Origin: Cupriavidus phytohabitans
Lineage (GTDB): Bacteria; Pseudomonadota; Gammaproteobacteria; Burkholderiales; Burkholderiaceae
Assembly: GCF_000426345.1 (NCBI RefSeq)
Contig: NZ_AUFE01000015.1
Coordinates: 1 to 64,000 of the forward strand
Reading direction: 5' to 3'
DNA length: 64,000 nt
Positions 26,481 through 35,380 of this stretch are shown piece by piece; within the stretch, counting starts at the first letter, position 1; every line of letters begins with the position of its first letter. A model generated the notes under the pieces. It saw only the letters and a list, made by a program, of their open reading frames with translations. It was not told the origin of the DNA and searched no databases. The position numbers and the translations under genes are program-made.

Positions 26481-27695
26481 TTGTCTCCGCTACTGTTTTC
26501 CCACTTCACGGCCACCAGCTGCATCGGTACCGGCGCAGACGCCACCTTGTCGGCACTGCGCGAGCGGCATGGCGGCCTGGCGCCCTGCCGGTTTGGCGAC
26601 GTGCGCCTGGACACCTATGTCGGTGAAGTGCCGGGACTGGATGCGGTGACGTTGCCAGCGCACCTGTCGCGCTTCGACTGCCGCAACAACAGGCTGGCAT
26701 GGCTTGGACTGGAAGCGGACAACTTCGCCGAGCGCGTACGCGAAGCCGCGGCGCGCCATGGGGCGGACCGCATCGGTGTCTTTCTCGGCACCAGCACCGC
26801 CGGCGTGCTGCAGACGGAACTTGGCTATCGCCATCGCGATCCCGATACCGGTGCGCTGCCGGCGGGCTTCCACTATGGCGGCACGCACAACCCCTATTCC
26901 CTGCCCGGCTTCGTGCGCGAGTACCTCGGCCTTGGCGGCCCGGCCGTAGCGATATCGTCGGCGTGCTCGTCCGGCGCCAAGGTCTTCAGCTCGGCCCGGC
27001 GCATGATCGAAGCAGGATGGATCGACGCAGCCATCGTGGGCGGCGTTGATTCGCTGTGCCACACCACGCTGTATGGCTTCAATTCGCTGGAGCTGCTGTC
27101 GACGCAGCCATGCCGCCCGTACGATGTGGCGCGCGACGGCATCTCGATCGGCGAAGGCGCGGCGTTCGGGCTGCTCGAACGCGTGCCGGACGCGCCGGAT
27201 GCCGATGCCATCCTGCTGGCCGGCATCGGCGAGTCGAGCGACGCGCACCATATGTCGACCCCGCACCCGGAAGGACTCGGGGCCCGCCTGGCCATGGAAC
27301 AGGCGCTGGCCAGCGCCGGCATCGCCGCGGCGCAGGTAGGCTACGTCAACCTGCACGGCACCGCCACGCGCAGCAACGACGCCGCGGAGGCGCTGGCCAT
27401 GGCCGCGGTGCTGCCGGGTACGCCGTGCAGCTCGACCAAGGGCGCCACCGGCCACGCGCTCGGCGCGGCCGGCGCACTGGAGGCCGTGATCTGCGCGCTG
27501 GCATTGCGCCATGGCCTGCTGCCGGCCGGCATCAACACCACGCAGCCGGACCCGGCGCTGGGCGTGAACTACCTGCTCGTTAACCGTGACGTTAAGCGCG
27601 GCGCGCCGCTGCGCTATGCCATGAGCAATGCGTTCGGCTTCGGCGGCTCCAACTGCAGCCTGCTGTTCGCGCGCGCGGACGCGGCGTCCCACTGA
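26481..27695 (+). CDS. Beta-ketoacyl-ACP synthase (ApeO-like KAS)
   Basis: A ketosynthase of about 404 residues with the full Cys-His-His triad: Cys162 in ISSACSSGAK, His292 in NLHGTATRSND and His325 in GATGHALGAAGA. The start is uncertain. TTG at 26481 gives the normal family length and begins just after the deacetylase gene, while the only in-frame ATG (26358) lies inside that gene. It extends the polyene chain with malonyl-ACP, pairing with the following protein as a heterodimer in described aryl-polyene systems. Confidence 0.87.
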   Translation: MSPLLFSHFTATSCIGTGADATLSALRERHGGLAPCRFGDVRLDTYVGEVPGLDAVTLPAHLSRFDCRNNRLAWLGLEADNFAERVREAAARHGADRIGVFLGTSTAGVLQTELGYRHRDPDTGALPAGFHYGGTHNPYSLPGFVREYLGLGGPAVAISSACSSGAKVFSSARRMIEAGWIDAAIVGGVDSLCHTTLYGFNSLELLSTQPCRPYDVARDGISIGEGAAFGLLERVPDAPDADAILLAGIGESSDAHHMSTPHPEGLGARLAMEQALASAGIAAAQVGYVNLHGTATRSNDAAEALAMAAVLPGTPCSSTKGATGHALGAAGALEAVICALALRHGLLPAGINTTQPDPALGVNYLLVNRDVKRGAPLRYAMSNAFGFGGSNCSLLFARADAASH

Positions 27696-27704
27696 GCCAG
27701 CGCC

Positions 27705-28541
27705 ATGCCGCAACCCGCTTTGCAACCCGCTTTGCAACCCGTCTATATCGAAAGCATCGGCCTGCTCGGCCCCGGCATGAACGGCTGGGACGCGGCCCGC
27801 GAGATGCTCGCGGGCCGCGCGCCCTACACGCACGCGCCGACCGAACTGCCGCCACCCGCTGGCCTGCCGCCCGCTGAGCGCCGGCGCAGCGGCCCGACCG
27901 TGCGCCTGGCGCTGGGCGTGGGCCAGCAGGCCGTCGCCGCAAGCCGCCGCGATGCCGCGCAGCTGCCGACGATCTTTACCTCGTCGAGCGCCGACGGCCA
28001 GAACTTCCACGCGATCTGCGAAGCGCTGGCCGAGCCGGACCCGCTGATGTCGCCGACGCGCTTCCACAACTCCGTCCACAACGCCACCGCCGGCTACTGG
28101 GCGATCGCGGCTGGCGCGATGCGCACCTCCAACGTGCTGTGCGCGATGGACGGCAGCTTCGGCGCCGGCCTGCTCGAATGCGCGCTGCAGGTGGCGGGCG
28201 ATGCCGAGCCCTGCCTGCTGATTGCCTACGACACCGGCTACCCCGAGCCGCTGCACAGCCATCGGCCCATCCCCGACCCGTTCGGCGTGGCGCTGCTGAT
28301 GACGCCGCAGCCGACACCGCTGGCGCTGGCGCAGCTCGAGGTCTCGCTGACGCAGGCCGGCGCCGACACGATGCCGGATGCCGCGCTGGAGGCGCTGCGC
28401 AAGTCGGCACCGGCCGCGCGCGCGCTGCCGCTGCTGGCCGCCATCGCGCGCGGAGACACCGGCGCGGTGGTGCTCGATTACCTTGACCGGCTGCAGATCC
28501 GGGCCAATGTGGCCAGCCTCGGCACCGCCACCAAGGCCTGA
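27705..28541 (+). CDS. Chain-length-factor-like ketosynthase partner (ApeC-like)
   Basis: A 278-residue protein with ketosynthase-like N-terminal features (YIESIGLLGPGMNGWD, FTSSSADGQNFHAICEAL) but no active-site Cys-His-His triad; it has NSVHNATAGYWAIAAGA instead. This matches the chain-length factor partner of aryl-polyene KAS enzymes. It begins nine bases after the ketosynthase gene. Its first codons contain a 12-base repeat (CAACCCGCTTTG) giving QPALQPALQP. It probably sets chain length without catalysis. Confidence 0.8.
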   Translation: MPQPALQPALQPVYIESIGLLGPGMNGWDAAREMLAGRAPYTHAPTELPPPAGLPPAERRRSGPTVRLALGVGQQAVAASRRDAAQLPTIFTSSSADGQNFHAICEALAEPDPLMSPTRFHNSVHNATAGYWAIAAGAMRTSNVLCAMDGSFGAGLLECALQVAGDAEPCLLIAYDTGYPEPLHSHRPIPDPFGVALLMTPQPTPLALAQLEVSLTQAGADTMPDAALEALRKSAPAARALPLLAAIARGDTGAVVLDYLDRLQIRANVASLGTATKA

Positions 28542-28545
28542 CACC

Positions 28546-29022
28546 GTGAAGCTGCCCGCACCCGTGCGCGACCACGACTGGATCGCGGCGCGCATTCCGC
28601 ACCAGGGCACGATGTGCCTGCTCGACGGCGTGCTGGACTGGGACGAGGACGTGGTGCGCTGCGTGTCCGGCACGCATGCGCGGGCGGACAACCCGCTGCG
28701 CGCGCAGGGGCGGCTGGCGGCGGTCTGCGGCATCGAATACGCGGCACAGGCGATGGCCGTGCACGGCGCGCTGCTGGCCGCGCAGGACGACAGCCCTTCG
28801 CCCCCGCGCTCCGGCTACCTGGCGTCGGTACGCAAGCTCGAACTGCTGGTGGAAAGGCTGGACGATATCGACGCGCCGCTGCTGATTGAAGCGCGGCGCG
28901 TCAGCGGCGAAGGCGCCAGCGTCCTGTACGCCTTCACCGTCAGCGCTGAGGGCCGGACGCTGCTGTCAGGCCGGGCAGCGGTGATCCTCGATGCCGCCCG
29001 GCATGGCACGCACGCTGGCTGA
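28546..29022 (+). CDS. Hotdog-fold 3-hydroxyacyl-ACP dehydratase (ApeP-like)
   Basis: A 158-residue hotdog protein. The active-site region is RIPHQGTMCLLDGVLDW near residue 20, followed by NPLRAQGRLAAVCGIEYAAQAMAVHGAL, typical of the ApeP group. The start is a GTG at 28546, four bases after the chain-length-factor stop; no ATG fits. It dehydrates 3-hydroxyacyl chains to trans-enoyl-ACP. It is the last gene of the operon; a ketoreductase gene, expected next in known loci, is absent and the homogentisate genes converge from the right. Confidence 0.82.
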   Translation: MKLPAPVRDHDWIAARIPHQGTMCLLDGVLDWDEDVVRCVSGTHARADNPLRAQGRLAAVCGIEYAAQAMAVHGALLAAQDDSPSPPRSGYLASVRKLELLVERLDDIDAPLLIEARRVSGEGASVLYAFTVSAEGRTLLSGRAAVILDAARHGTHAG

Positions 29023-29052
29023 AAAGCCGGCTGAAGCGCCGGCCGACGCACC

Positions 29053-30315
29053 TTAGCGCGCGGGCAGGATCTTGCCCGCGACCGTGCCGAAGCCGACGCG
29101 GTAGCCCTCGCCCTGGCAGTAGCCGGTCATGATCACGCTGTCGCCATCCTGCAGGAAGCCGCGCTGGCTGCCGTCGGCAAGCGTCACCGGCTCGGCGCCG
29201 TTGCGGGTCAGCTCCAGCATGCTGCCGTAGGAGTCCGGCGTGGTGCCCGAGATCGTGCCCGAGCCCATCAGGTCGCCCACGCGCACGTTGCAGCCCGACA
29301 CCGTGTGGTGCGCCAGCTGCTGTGCCATGGTCCAGTACATCGCCTTGAAGTTGGTGCGGCAGATCGTGCTCGGCGCGGGCGCGCCTTCCGGCTGCAGCGA
29401 CACTTCCAGCGCGATGTCATAGGCGTTCTTGTCCTGCTGCTGCAGGTACGGCAGCGGCTGCGGCGACTGCTCGGGATTGTCGCGGCGGAACGGTTCCAGC
29501 GCGTCCATCGTCACCACCCACGGCGAGATCGAAGTGCCGAAGCCCTTGCTGTTGAACGGCCCCAGCGGCACGTATTCCCACTGCTGGATATCGCGCGCGC
29601 TCCAGTCGTTGAGCAGCACCATGCCGAACATATGGGCCGGCGCGTCGGCGGTGCTGACGGGCTCGCCCAGCGCGGATTCCTTGCCGACGATAAAGCCCAT
29701 CTCCAGTTCGAAATCCAGCTTGCGGCAAGCGCTGAACACCGGGCGCGCTTCATTCGGCAGCTTGATCTGGCCGTTCGGGCGATGCAGCGGCGTGCCGCTC
29801 ACCACCACCGAGCTGGCGCGGCCGTTATAGCCGATGGGGATTTCCAGCCAGTTCGGCAGCAGCGCGTTGTCCGGATCGCGGAACATGCGGCCGACATTGG
29901 TGGCGTGTTCCTTCGACGAATAGAAGTCGGTGTAGCCCGGGATGTCGACCGGCAGGTGCAGCGCCGCGGCGGACATCGGCACCAGCGCCTTGTCGCGCAA
30001 CGCTGCGTTGTCGCGCAGCGCTGCATCCTCGCCGGACAGCAGCGCGGTCAGGCGCTTGCGGGTCTCGCCCCAGGTGGACTTGCCAAGGGCGATGAAGCGG
30101 TTCAACGTCGCCGCGGCGAACGTGCCCTTGGCAGCGGCGGGCAGCAGGCCGGCGTCATCGAGCGCGGCCAGGTCAAGGATCTGGTCGCCGATGGCAACGC
30201 CGACGCGCGGCGACTGGCCTTTGACGGAGAACACGCCGTAAGGCAGGTTCTGCAGCGGGAAATGGGTCTGGCCGTCGTTGGCGCTGTCGATCCAGCTGGT
30301 TTGGGGGGCGGTCAT
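29053..30315 (-). CDS. fahA: Fumarylacetoacetase
   Basis: A 420-residue enzyme with the N-terminal SH3-like domain (LPYGVFSVKGQSPRVGVAIGD) and the catalytic FAH domain (YTDFYSSKEHATNVGRMFRD, VVVSGTPLHRPNGQ, FELEMGFIVGKESALG, LMGSGTISGT). It hydrolyses fumarylacetoacetate to fumarate and acetoacetate, the last step of tyrosine/phenylalanine breakdown through homogentisate. It follows the homogentisate dioxygenase gene by 25 bases. A maleylacetoacetate isomerase gene is not present in the window. Confidence 0.95.
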   Translation of the reverse strand: MTAPQTSWIDSANDGQTHFPLQNLPYGVFSVKGQSPRVGVAIGDQILDLAALDDAGLLPAAAKGTFAAATLNRFIALGKSTWGETRKRLTALLSGEDAALRDNAALRDKALVPMSAAALHLPVDIPGYTDFYSSKEHATNVGRMFRDPDNALLPNWLEIPIGYNGRASSVVVSGTPLHRPNGQIKLPNEARPVFSACRKLDFELEMGFIVGKESALGEPVSTADAPAHMFGMVLLNDWSARDIQQWEYVPLGPFNSKGFGTSISPWVVTMDALEPFRRDNPEQSPQPLPYLQQQDKNAYDIALEVSLQPEGAPAPSTICRTNFKAMYWTMAQQLAHHTVSGCNVRVGDLMGSGTISGTTPDSYGSMLELTRNGAEPVTLADGSQRGFLQDGDSVIMTGYCQGEGYRVGFGTVAGKILPAR

Positions 30316-30340
30316 TGGTTCACTCCAGAATTTGTCGGGT

Positions 30341-31660
30341 TCAGCGGACGTTCGGGTTGAAATGCTTCTTCAGGCCTTGCCAGCAGGTGTAGTACTCCTG
30401 CTGCAGCGAGGCCGACTGCGCTGCGTAAGGCGTCGGGCGGATCACGCCCGGGGTCTCGAACATGAAAGCCATGGTGTTCTCGATGTGGTGCGGCGTCGAG
30501 GTATCGGCGGCGCTGGCCTTCTCGAAGGTCTCGGCGTCGGGACCGTGCCCGCTCATGCAGTTATGCAGGCTGGCCCCGCCCGGTGCGAAGCCCTCGGCCT
30601 TGGCGTCGTAGACGCCGGTGATCAGGCCCATGAATTCGCTGGCGATATTGCGGTGGAACCAGGGCGGGCGGAACGAGTCCTGCATCGCCAGCCAGCGCGG
30701 CCCGAAGATGACAAAGTCGATGGTGTCCACGCCCGGGGTATCCGACGGCGACTGCAGCACCAGGAAGATCGACGGGTCCGGGTGGTCGAAGCTGATCGAG
30801 CCGATGGTGTTGAAGCGGCGCAGGTCGTACTTGTACGGCGCGTAGTTGCCGTGCCAGGCCACCACGTCCAGCGGCGAATGGCCGATCCCGGCGCGCCACA
30901 GGTTGCCCTGGAACTTGGCCACCAGCTCGAAATCGCCTTCGCGGTCTTCATAGCTGGCCACCGGCGACAGGAAGTCGCGCGGGTTGGCCAGGCCGTTGGA
31001 GCCGATCACCCCCAGGTCGGGCAGCTTGAACAGCGCGCCGTAGTTCTCGCAGATATAGCCACGCGCCTCGCCATCCGGCAGCTCGACGCGGAAACGCACG
31101 CCGCGCGGGATCACAACGATTTCCTGCGGTTCCACTTCCAGGCGGCCCAGCTCGGTCACCATCAGCAGGCGCCCTTGCTGCGGCACGATCAGCATCTCGC
31201 CGTCGGCATTGTAGAAGAAGCGGTCGTGCATCGACTGGTTGGCCAGGTACAGGTGGATGCCGCAGCCGCTCATCGCTTCCGGGCCGCCATTGCCGGCCAT
31301 GGTGACGATGCCGTCGATGAAATCGGTCGGCACCGACGGCATTGCCGGCGGGCTCCAGCGCATCTGGTTGGGCGACGGCGGCACCTGGTCGAAGCGGCTC
31401 AGGAAGCGCGACTGCTCGACCTGCGTGAACGGCTGGTGCATCGACGCCGGGCGGATGCGGTACAGCCACGAGCGGCGGTTATACGCGCGCGGCGCGGTGA
31501 AGGCGCTGCCGGACAGCTGCTCGGCATAGAGGCCGTAAGGCGCGCGCTGCGGCGAATTCTGGCCCACGGGCAACGCACCGGGCAGCGCCTCGGTGGCGAA
31601 TTCGTTGGCGAAGCCGGACATGTAGCCGTGCTCGGCGAGCTGGGTGTGCGTGAGGTTCAT
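30341..31660 (-). CDS. hmgA: Homogentisate 1,2-dioxygenase
   Basis: A 439-residue iron dioxygenase (family length about 430-440). The start at 31660 ([21 protein letters not shown]) is the conserved N-terminus; a longer in-frame start is rejected. Characteristic segments are [15 protein letters not shown]-type text, [21 protein letters not shown] and the C-terminal metal region [17 protein letters not shown] with H..E ligands. It opens homogentisate to maleylacetoacetate. It lies between a flavin hydroxylase (45 bases upstream) and fahA in one transcription unit. Confidence 0.95.
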   Translation of the reverse strand: MNLTHTQLAEHGYMSGFANEFATEALPGALPVGQNSPQRAPYGLYAEQLSGSAFTAPRAYNRRSWLYRIRPASMHQPFTQVEQSRFLSRFDQVPPSPNQMRWSPPAMPSVPTDFIDGIVTMAGNGGPEAMSGCGIHLYLANQSMHDRFFYNADGEMLIVPQQGRLLMVTELGRLEVEPQEIVVIPRGVRFRVELPDGEARGYICENYGALFKLPDLGVIGSNGLANPRDFLSPVASYEDREGDFELVAKFQGNLWRAGIGHSPLDVVAWHGNYAPYKYDLRRFNTIGSISFDHPDPSIFLVLQSPSDTPGVDTIDFVIFGPRWLAMQDSFRPPWFHRNIASEFMGLITGVYDAKAEGFAPGGASLHNCMSGHGPDAETFEKASAADTSTPHHIENTMAFMFETPGVIRPTPYAAQSASLQQEYYTCWQGLKKHFNPNVR

Positions 31661-31704
31661 GGTGTCGTCAGCGTTGCGGTGTCGGTCGGGGGGTTCAGGG
31701 TTCT

Positions 31705-33414
31705 CTAGTGAATCTGGCCGTTGGCTGGCAGGCACAGCGCGCGCAACAGCGCGGCCAGCACGGCTTCGGCATCAAAGTCTCGCCAGCGGGCACAGACGTG
31801 CTGGTCGGGACGGATCAGGTAGCAGGTGCCCGGACGGCCGTCGTAGCGGCCTGCAGCAAGGCCTTCGGCATCGCTCACATGGCGCGGGCCTTCAGGCGGT
31901 GCAGCTGGCGGTGCGGCGGGCGCGCCCGGCGGCACCACGAACAGCAGGCGCACCGGCACCGCGGCGGTTGCCAGCCGGCGGCGCGCTTCGGCCGGAATAG
32001 CGCCGCCGTCGCCAAAGACAAGCAGCGTGAAGTCGTTGCCCAGTTCGCCGAGCAGCCAGCCCGGCCGCGCGTCGCCGTGGCGCTGCAGCGGCGCATCCAC
32101 GCACGGCGCACCCGGCACCATCGCGCCCGCGAACACATCGCGGTCCGGCGTATTGAGCGGCGAATCACGCAGCACCGTGGGCAGCGACAGCCGGCCGCTG
32201 TTGACCAGGTGGCGCGCGAACGCATGGCGGCGCGCCAGGCGCAGCACGGCATCGCGGAAGGTGCGGCTCACGGCGCTCTTGGGCGTGATGAAATCGGTGG
32301 AACGCGTCGAGTGGCGGATGTTCTCGTCGGCGGCGGCCTCGCGCTCGCTGGCATAACTATCGAGCAAGGCATCGCCAGCGCGTCCGGCCAGCACCAGTGC
32401 CAGCTTCCACGCCAGGTTCTCCGCATCCTGCACGCCGCTGTTGGCGCCGCGCGCGCCGAACGGCGAGACGCGGTGCGCGGCATCACCGGCGAACAGCACG
32501 CGGCCGTGGCGGAAGGCATCCATGCGCTGGCAGCAGAAGGTATAGACGCTGACCCACTCCAGCGTGAAGGCCACGTCATCGCCCAGCATGGCGCGGATGC
32601 GCGGGATCACGCGCCCGGGTTGCTTCTCGGTTTCGGGATCGGCATCCCAGCCCAGCTGGAAATCAAGGCGCCAGACATCGTCGGGCTGCCGGTGCAGCAG
32701 TGCGGAGCGGCCCGGGTTGAACGGCGGGTCGAACCAGAACCAGCGCTCGGCCGGAAATGGCGCGGCCATCTTCACATCGGCGATCAGGAAACGGTCGTGG
32801 AACACGCGGCCCTTGCTTTCCAGGCCAAGGCCCTGGCGCACCCCGCTGTGGGCGCCATCGGCGGCCACCACGTAGCGCGCGTGCAGCACGTAGTCCCCTT
32901 CAGGCGTCGAGACCGTCAGCGCGACTTTGTCCTGGCCTGGCGCAACGCCGGTGACGCGATGCCGCCAGCGCAGTTCGATGCCGGGCAACCCGGCGGCGTG
33001 TTCGATGAGGAAGCTTTCCAGGTAGTACTGCTGCAGGTTGATGAAGGCCGGCCGGCGATGGCCCGCCTCTGGCAGCAGGTCAAAGCGGTACACCTGCTCG
33101 TCGCCGAAGAACACCTTGCCGACATGCCAGCTGACGCCCTTGGCCGCGATCCGTTCGCCGCAGCCGAGACGGTCCAGGATATCCAGCGTGCGCTTGGCGA
33201 AGCAGATGGCGCGCGAGCCGGCGGCGAGGGTGTCGTCCTCATCCAGCACGACCACGGGTATGCCGCGTTGCGCCAGGTCGATCGCTGCGGTCAGTCCGAC
33301 CGGCCCCGCGCCCACCACCGCCACCGGGTGGACCGCATGCGCAGCCGCCAGCAGCGAGCGTTGCTCGGCGCCGGGCTGGTACGCGAAGGGGCGTTGCGGG
33401 TTGATGGTGTCCAA
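31705..33414 (-). CDS. FAD-dependent aromatic hydroxylase (TfdB/MhpA family)
   Basis: A 569-residue class A flavoprotein monooxygenase. The FAD Rossmann motif is [21 protein letters not shown] near residue 30, the DG motif is [16 protein letters not shown], and GDAAH lies in [20 protein letters not shown]-terminal thioredoxin-like domain follows. The likely start is TTG at 33414, with GGAG five bases upstream. It heads the unit with hmgA and fahA, so it may convert a hydroxyphenylacetate, or another precursor, to homogentisate using NAD(P)H and oxygen. The substrate cannot be read; it could also be a TfdB-like phenol hydroxylase. Confidence 0.83.
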   Translation of the reverse strand: MDTINPQRPFAYQPGAEQRSLLAAAHAVHPVAVVGAGPVGLTAAIDLAQRGIPVVVLDEDDTLAAGSRAICFAKRTLDILDRLGCGERIAAKGVSWHVGKVFFGDEQVYRFDLLPEAGHRRPAFINLQQYYLESFLIEHAAGLPGIELRWRHRVTGVAPGQDKVALTVSTPEGDYVLHARYVVAADGAHSGVRQGLGLESKGRVFHDRFLIADVKMAAPFPAERWFWFDPPFNPGRSALLHRQPDDVWRLDFQLGWDADPETEKQPGRVIPRIRAMLGDDVAFTLEWVSVYTFCCQRMDAFRHGRVLFAGDAAHRVSPFGARGANSGVQDAENLAWKLALVLAGRAGDALLDSYASEREAAADENIRHSTRSTDFITPKSAVSRTFRDAVLRLARRHAFARHLVNSGRLSLPTVLRDSPLNTPDRDVFAGAMVPGAPCVDAPLQRHGDARPGWLLGELGNDFTLLVFGDGGAIPAEARRRLATAAVPVRLLFVVPPGAPAAPPAAPPEGPRHVSDAEGLAAGRYDGRPGTCYLIRPDQHVCARWRDFDAEAVLAALLRALCLPANGQIH

Positions 33415-33865
33415 GGCGTCTCCATGCGGCGCTACGCTGGCGCCCCGGGGAACCCTTTGCTGGGCCCTGCCGGTCTGGGTGAGTTCGCTACGGAATTACG
33501 TATTCCGTAATTGATTTACCATATCGTAATCCTGGTAAACGGGCGTGTCAAACCGAGCCGGCGTATGCGCAAGGCAGCGCACCCACTGGAGTTGTAGGCC
33601 GGAACCGGAAAAAGGGGAAAAGTGTGAACTTCAGCGCGCGTCAGGCATGGGACGCGGCGGTTTCAAGAAGTCGGGCAGAAGACGCAGGCAGTCACCGGCG
33701 CAGGGACCGCGGCGGCGTGATGGAGGCACCGGGCGGCGCAGACAGCGCCCGGGTCGATGACAACCGGCGCGGTGCGAAGGCCGCGCCGCGCCGGTTATTG
33801 GTGGTCTGGAACGCCGTCCGCCTGCACCGGCCCGTGGAGACGCGGCCGGCCAGGCAGCGGCCGGA
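33415..33865. other. Gap between the homogentisate operon and the XRE gene
   Basis: No gene is supported in these 451 bases. The left end holds the operon promoter region with inverted repeats. A plus-strand frame starting near 33624 runs into and antisense to the XRE gene and looks like high-GC noise. An 11-base-pair stem, AACCGGCGCGG (33762-33772) with CCGCGCCGGTT (33786-33796), lies downstream of the XRE gene and may be its terminator, though no U-tract follows. Confidence 0.5.
33489..33539 (-). promoter_or_regulatory. Inverted repeats upstream of the homogentisate operon
   Basis: TACGGAAT (33489-33496) and ATTCCGTA (33502-33509) form a perfect dyad with a five-base spacer. TTTACC (33515-33520) and GGTAAA (33534-33539) form a second dyad. 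They lie 75-125 bases upstream of the hydroxylase start in the only AT-rich part of the region, which fits an operator-promoter. The binding regulator is not adjacent. Confidence 0.5.
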
Positions 33866-34252
33866 TCAGACCGGCTTGTGGCCCTCGCCGGTACCGGAGC
33901 CGAAGCCGCCGCCCTGCGCCGGTGCCGTGGCCGGTGCCTGCGCACCAGCCGCGGCCGGCTGGCCGGCCATCGAGGCTGCCGTCACGCCGCCGTTGCGGCT
34001 TGCGATAAAGGCGTTGACGTCTGCTGCGAGATGCTGCGGGGCCAGCACCACTTCCAGGCCCAGCGCCTCGCAGGCAGCGAGGAATGTCGACATGCGGGGA
34101 TCGGCTTGCCCCGATTCTGCCCGCAGGTAGGCCTCCCGCGAGATGCCCGCTTTGCGGGCGACGTCCTCTTGCTTGAGCTTGCGCGCGCGGCGCAGCGCCC
34201 GCAGTTGCCGGAACGGTTCGCTAGCGCCTCTTGGCACGGCTGTACTGTTCAT
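33866..34252 (-). CDS. XRE-family helix-turn-helix regulator
   Basis: A 128-residue protein. Residues about 13-72 form a Cro/CI-type HTH (FRQLRALRRARKLKQEDVARKAGISREAYLRAESGQADP). An Ala/Gly/Pro-rich tail (QPAAAGAQAPATAPAQGGGFGSGTGEG) follows, probably disordered. There is no toxin gene next to it. A possible -10 element TATACT lies on the minus strand at 34305-34300. The target is unknown; autoregulation is usual for such small regulators. Confidence 0.85.
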   Translation of the reverse strand: MNSTAVPRGASEPFRQLRALRRARKLKQEDVARKAGISREAYLRAESGQADPRMSTFLAACEALGLEVVLAPQHLAADVNAFIASRNGGVTAASMAGQPAAAGAQAPATAPAQGGGFGSGTGEGHKPV

Positions 34253-34588
34253 GTCGGTCTCCAGTCACCAGTGAAAAAAAGTGCGCGGACGTGCATTCGA
34301 GTATAGAGCACGCAAAGCGTTCCGTATGTAACCGCCGAAACACTTTGTGCAGATTTCTTCCAAGTCCGCAATTCGCCTCTTGCCCCGGCCGGCAAACGGA
34401 AGGCAAAAGGCCGCATCCTGCACAACATCGCCGCATCGCAAAGAGACTAACGACCCTTGGCGGTTCGCGTTGACGCACACGCCCTGCGTATGACGTTATG
34501 GCCTTCGCTGCACAACTTCGCAAGTCGGGGCAACTACCATGCATCCGGTTTCGTTGACAAACCGACCGGTCGTGCTATTCTTCATCGC
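34253..34588. other. Divergent promoter gap between XRE and TetR genes
   Basis: No gene is supported. The left part carries the XRE promoter (candidate -10 near 34300), the right part the TetR promoter and operator, listed separately. The sequence in between is less GC-rich than its surroundings, and I see no other repeat. Confidence 0.5.
34554..34581 (+). promoter_or_regulatory. tetR promoter with embedded operator
   Basis: A consensus -35 TTGACA (34554-34559) and -10 TATTCT (34576-34581) are spaced by 16 bases. Between them lies the palindrome CGACCGGTCG (34563-34572), within ACCGACCGGTCGTGCT (34561-34576). A repressor bound there would block its own promoter. The start codon begins seven bases after the -10 element, so the transcript would be leaderless or nearly so. 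Confidence 0.78.
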
Positions 34589-35194
34589 ATGCAAAAGGGA
34601 CAACTCACCCGCCACGCCATCATCCAGCAGGCGTTCGATACCGCGACCAAGGTCGGCTTCGAGCAGCTGTCGCTGGCCACGCTCGCCGCGGACACCAATA
34701 TGTCCAAGAGCGGCCTGTATGCGCACTTCAAGTCCAAGGAGGCGTTGCAGCAGGCGGTGCTGGATCTCGCCATCGAACGCTTCGGCGAAATCGTGGTGCG
34801 GCCGGCAATGCGTCAGCCACGCGGCATGCCGCGGCTGGAGGCGCTGTTCGAGGGCTACCTGGAGTGGCTGGGCGGGACGGTGACGCAGGGCCGGTGCCTC
34901 TTCATGGCGCTGGGGCAGGAATACCGCGACCGGCCGGGCACGATCCGGGACCTGGTGGTGCAGTCGCTGAAGGACTGGCACAGCACCGTGGCGCGCGTGG
35001 TTGGCGATGCGATCGACGAAGGCCAGTTCGGCACGGGCGTGGAGCCGCGGCAGTTTGCCTTCGAACTGTCCGGCATCGGCATGGCGTTCCAGCAGTCGTT
35101 CAAGCTGCTGGGCCGGGCCGATGCCGAGGCCATGGCGCGGCGCGCGTTTGGCGCGCTCGTGGCACGCGCCGCCGAGGGCGCGACGCAGGGCTGA
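34589..35194 (+). CDS. TetR/AcrR-family repressor
   Basis: A 201-residue regulator. The N-terminal HTH is TRHAIIQQAFDTATKVGFEQLSLATLAADTNMSKSGLYAHFKSKEAL; the C-terminal ligand domain includes YLEWLGGTVTQGRCLFMALGQEY. The ATG at 34589 sits just after a strong promoter, with no ribosome binding site, consistent with leaderless translation; an in-frame upstream extension would cross that promoter and is rejected. A near-identical copy of its operator lies upstream of the following alpha/beta hydrolase gene (35280-35295), which is therefore its likely target. Confidence 0.9.
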   Translation: MQKGQLTRHAIIQQAFDTATKVGFEQLSLATLAADTNMSKSGLYAHFKSKEALQQAVLDLAIERFGEIVVRPAMRQPRGMPRLEALFEGYLEWLGGTVTQGRCLFMALGQEYRDRPGTIRDLVVQSLKDWHSTVARVVGDAIDEGQFGTGVEPRQFAFELSGIGMAFQQSFKLLGRADAEAMARRAFGALVARAAEGATQG

Positions 35195-35232
35195 CAGAAG
35201 AACCAGCAAACGAGATTGGCGCGGGCGCTATC

Positions 35233-35269
35233 CCGCCGGCGGGCAGCAACCTTCCGGCGGCTTTTTTTT
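35233..35269 (+). terminator. Rho-independent terminator after tetR
   Basis: CCGCCGG (35233-35239) pairs with CCGGCGG (35254-35260), followed by CTTTTTTTT. It ends the tetR transcript 40 bases after the stop codon and separates it from the hydrolase gene, which then needs its own promoter. Confidence 0.82.
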
Positions 35270-35279
35270 GCTCTAAAAA

Positions 35280-35295
35280 AGCACGACTGGTCGGT
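35280..35295 (-). promoter_or_regulatory. Second TetR operator copy
   Basis: Read on the minus strand this is ACCGACCAGTCGTGCT, differing at one of 16 positions from the operator in the tetR promoter (34561-34576). It lies just after the tetR terminator and about 85 bases upstream of the hydrolase start, in inverted orientation to the first copy. Confidence 0.72.
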
Positions 35296-35380
35296 CTTAA
35301 AAATGCGCGCGGAAAGCGGCCGGCTGGCGCCGGTTCCGATGATGCCGCGCCAATCCAGCAATCGATTGGAGGTGCAGGTC

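Noticed and set aside
33624-34130. Possible gene in the gap before the XRE gene
   Set aside because: Despite a fair start signal, it continues antisense through the XRE gene, is Arg/Ala-rich, and matches no family.
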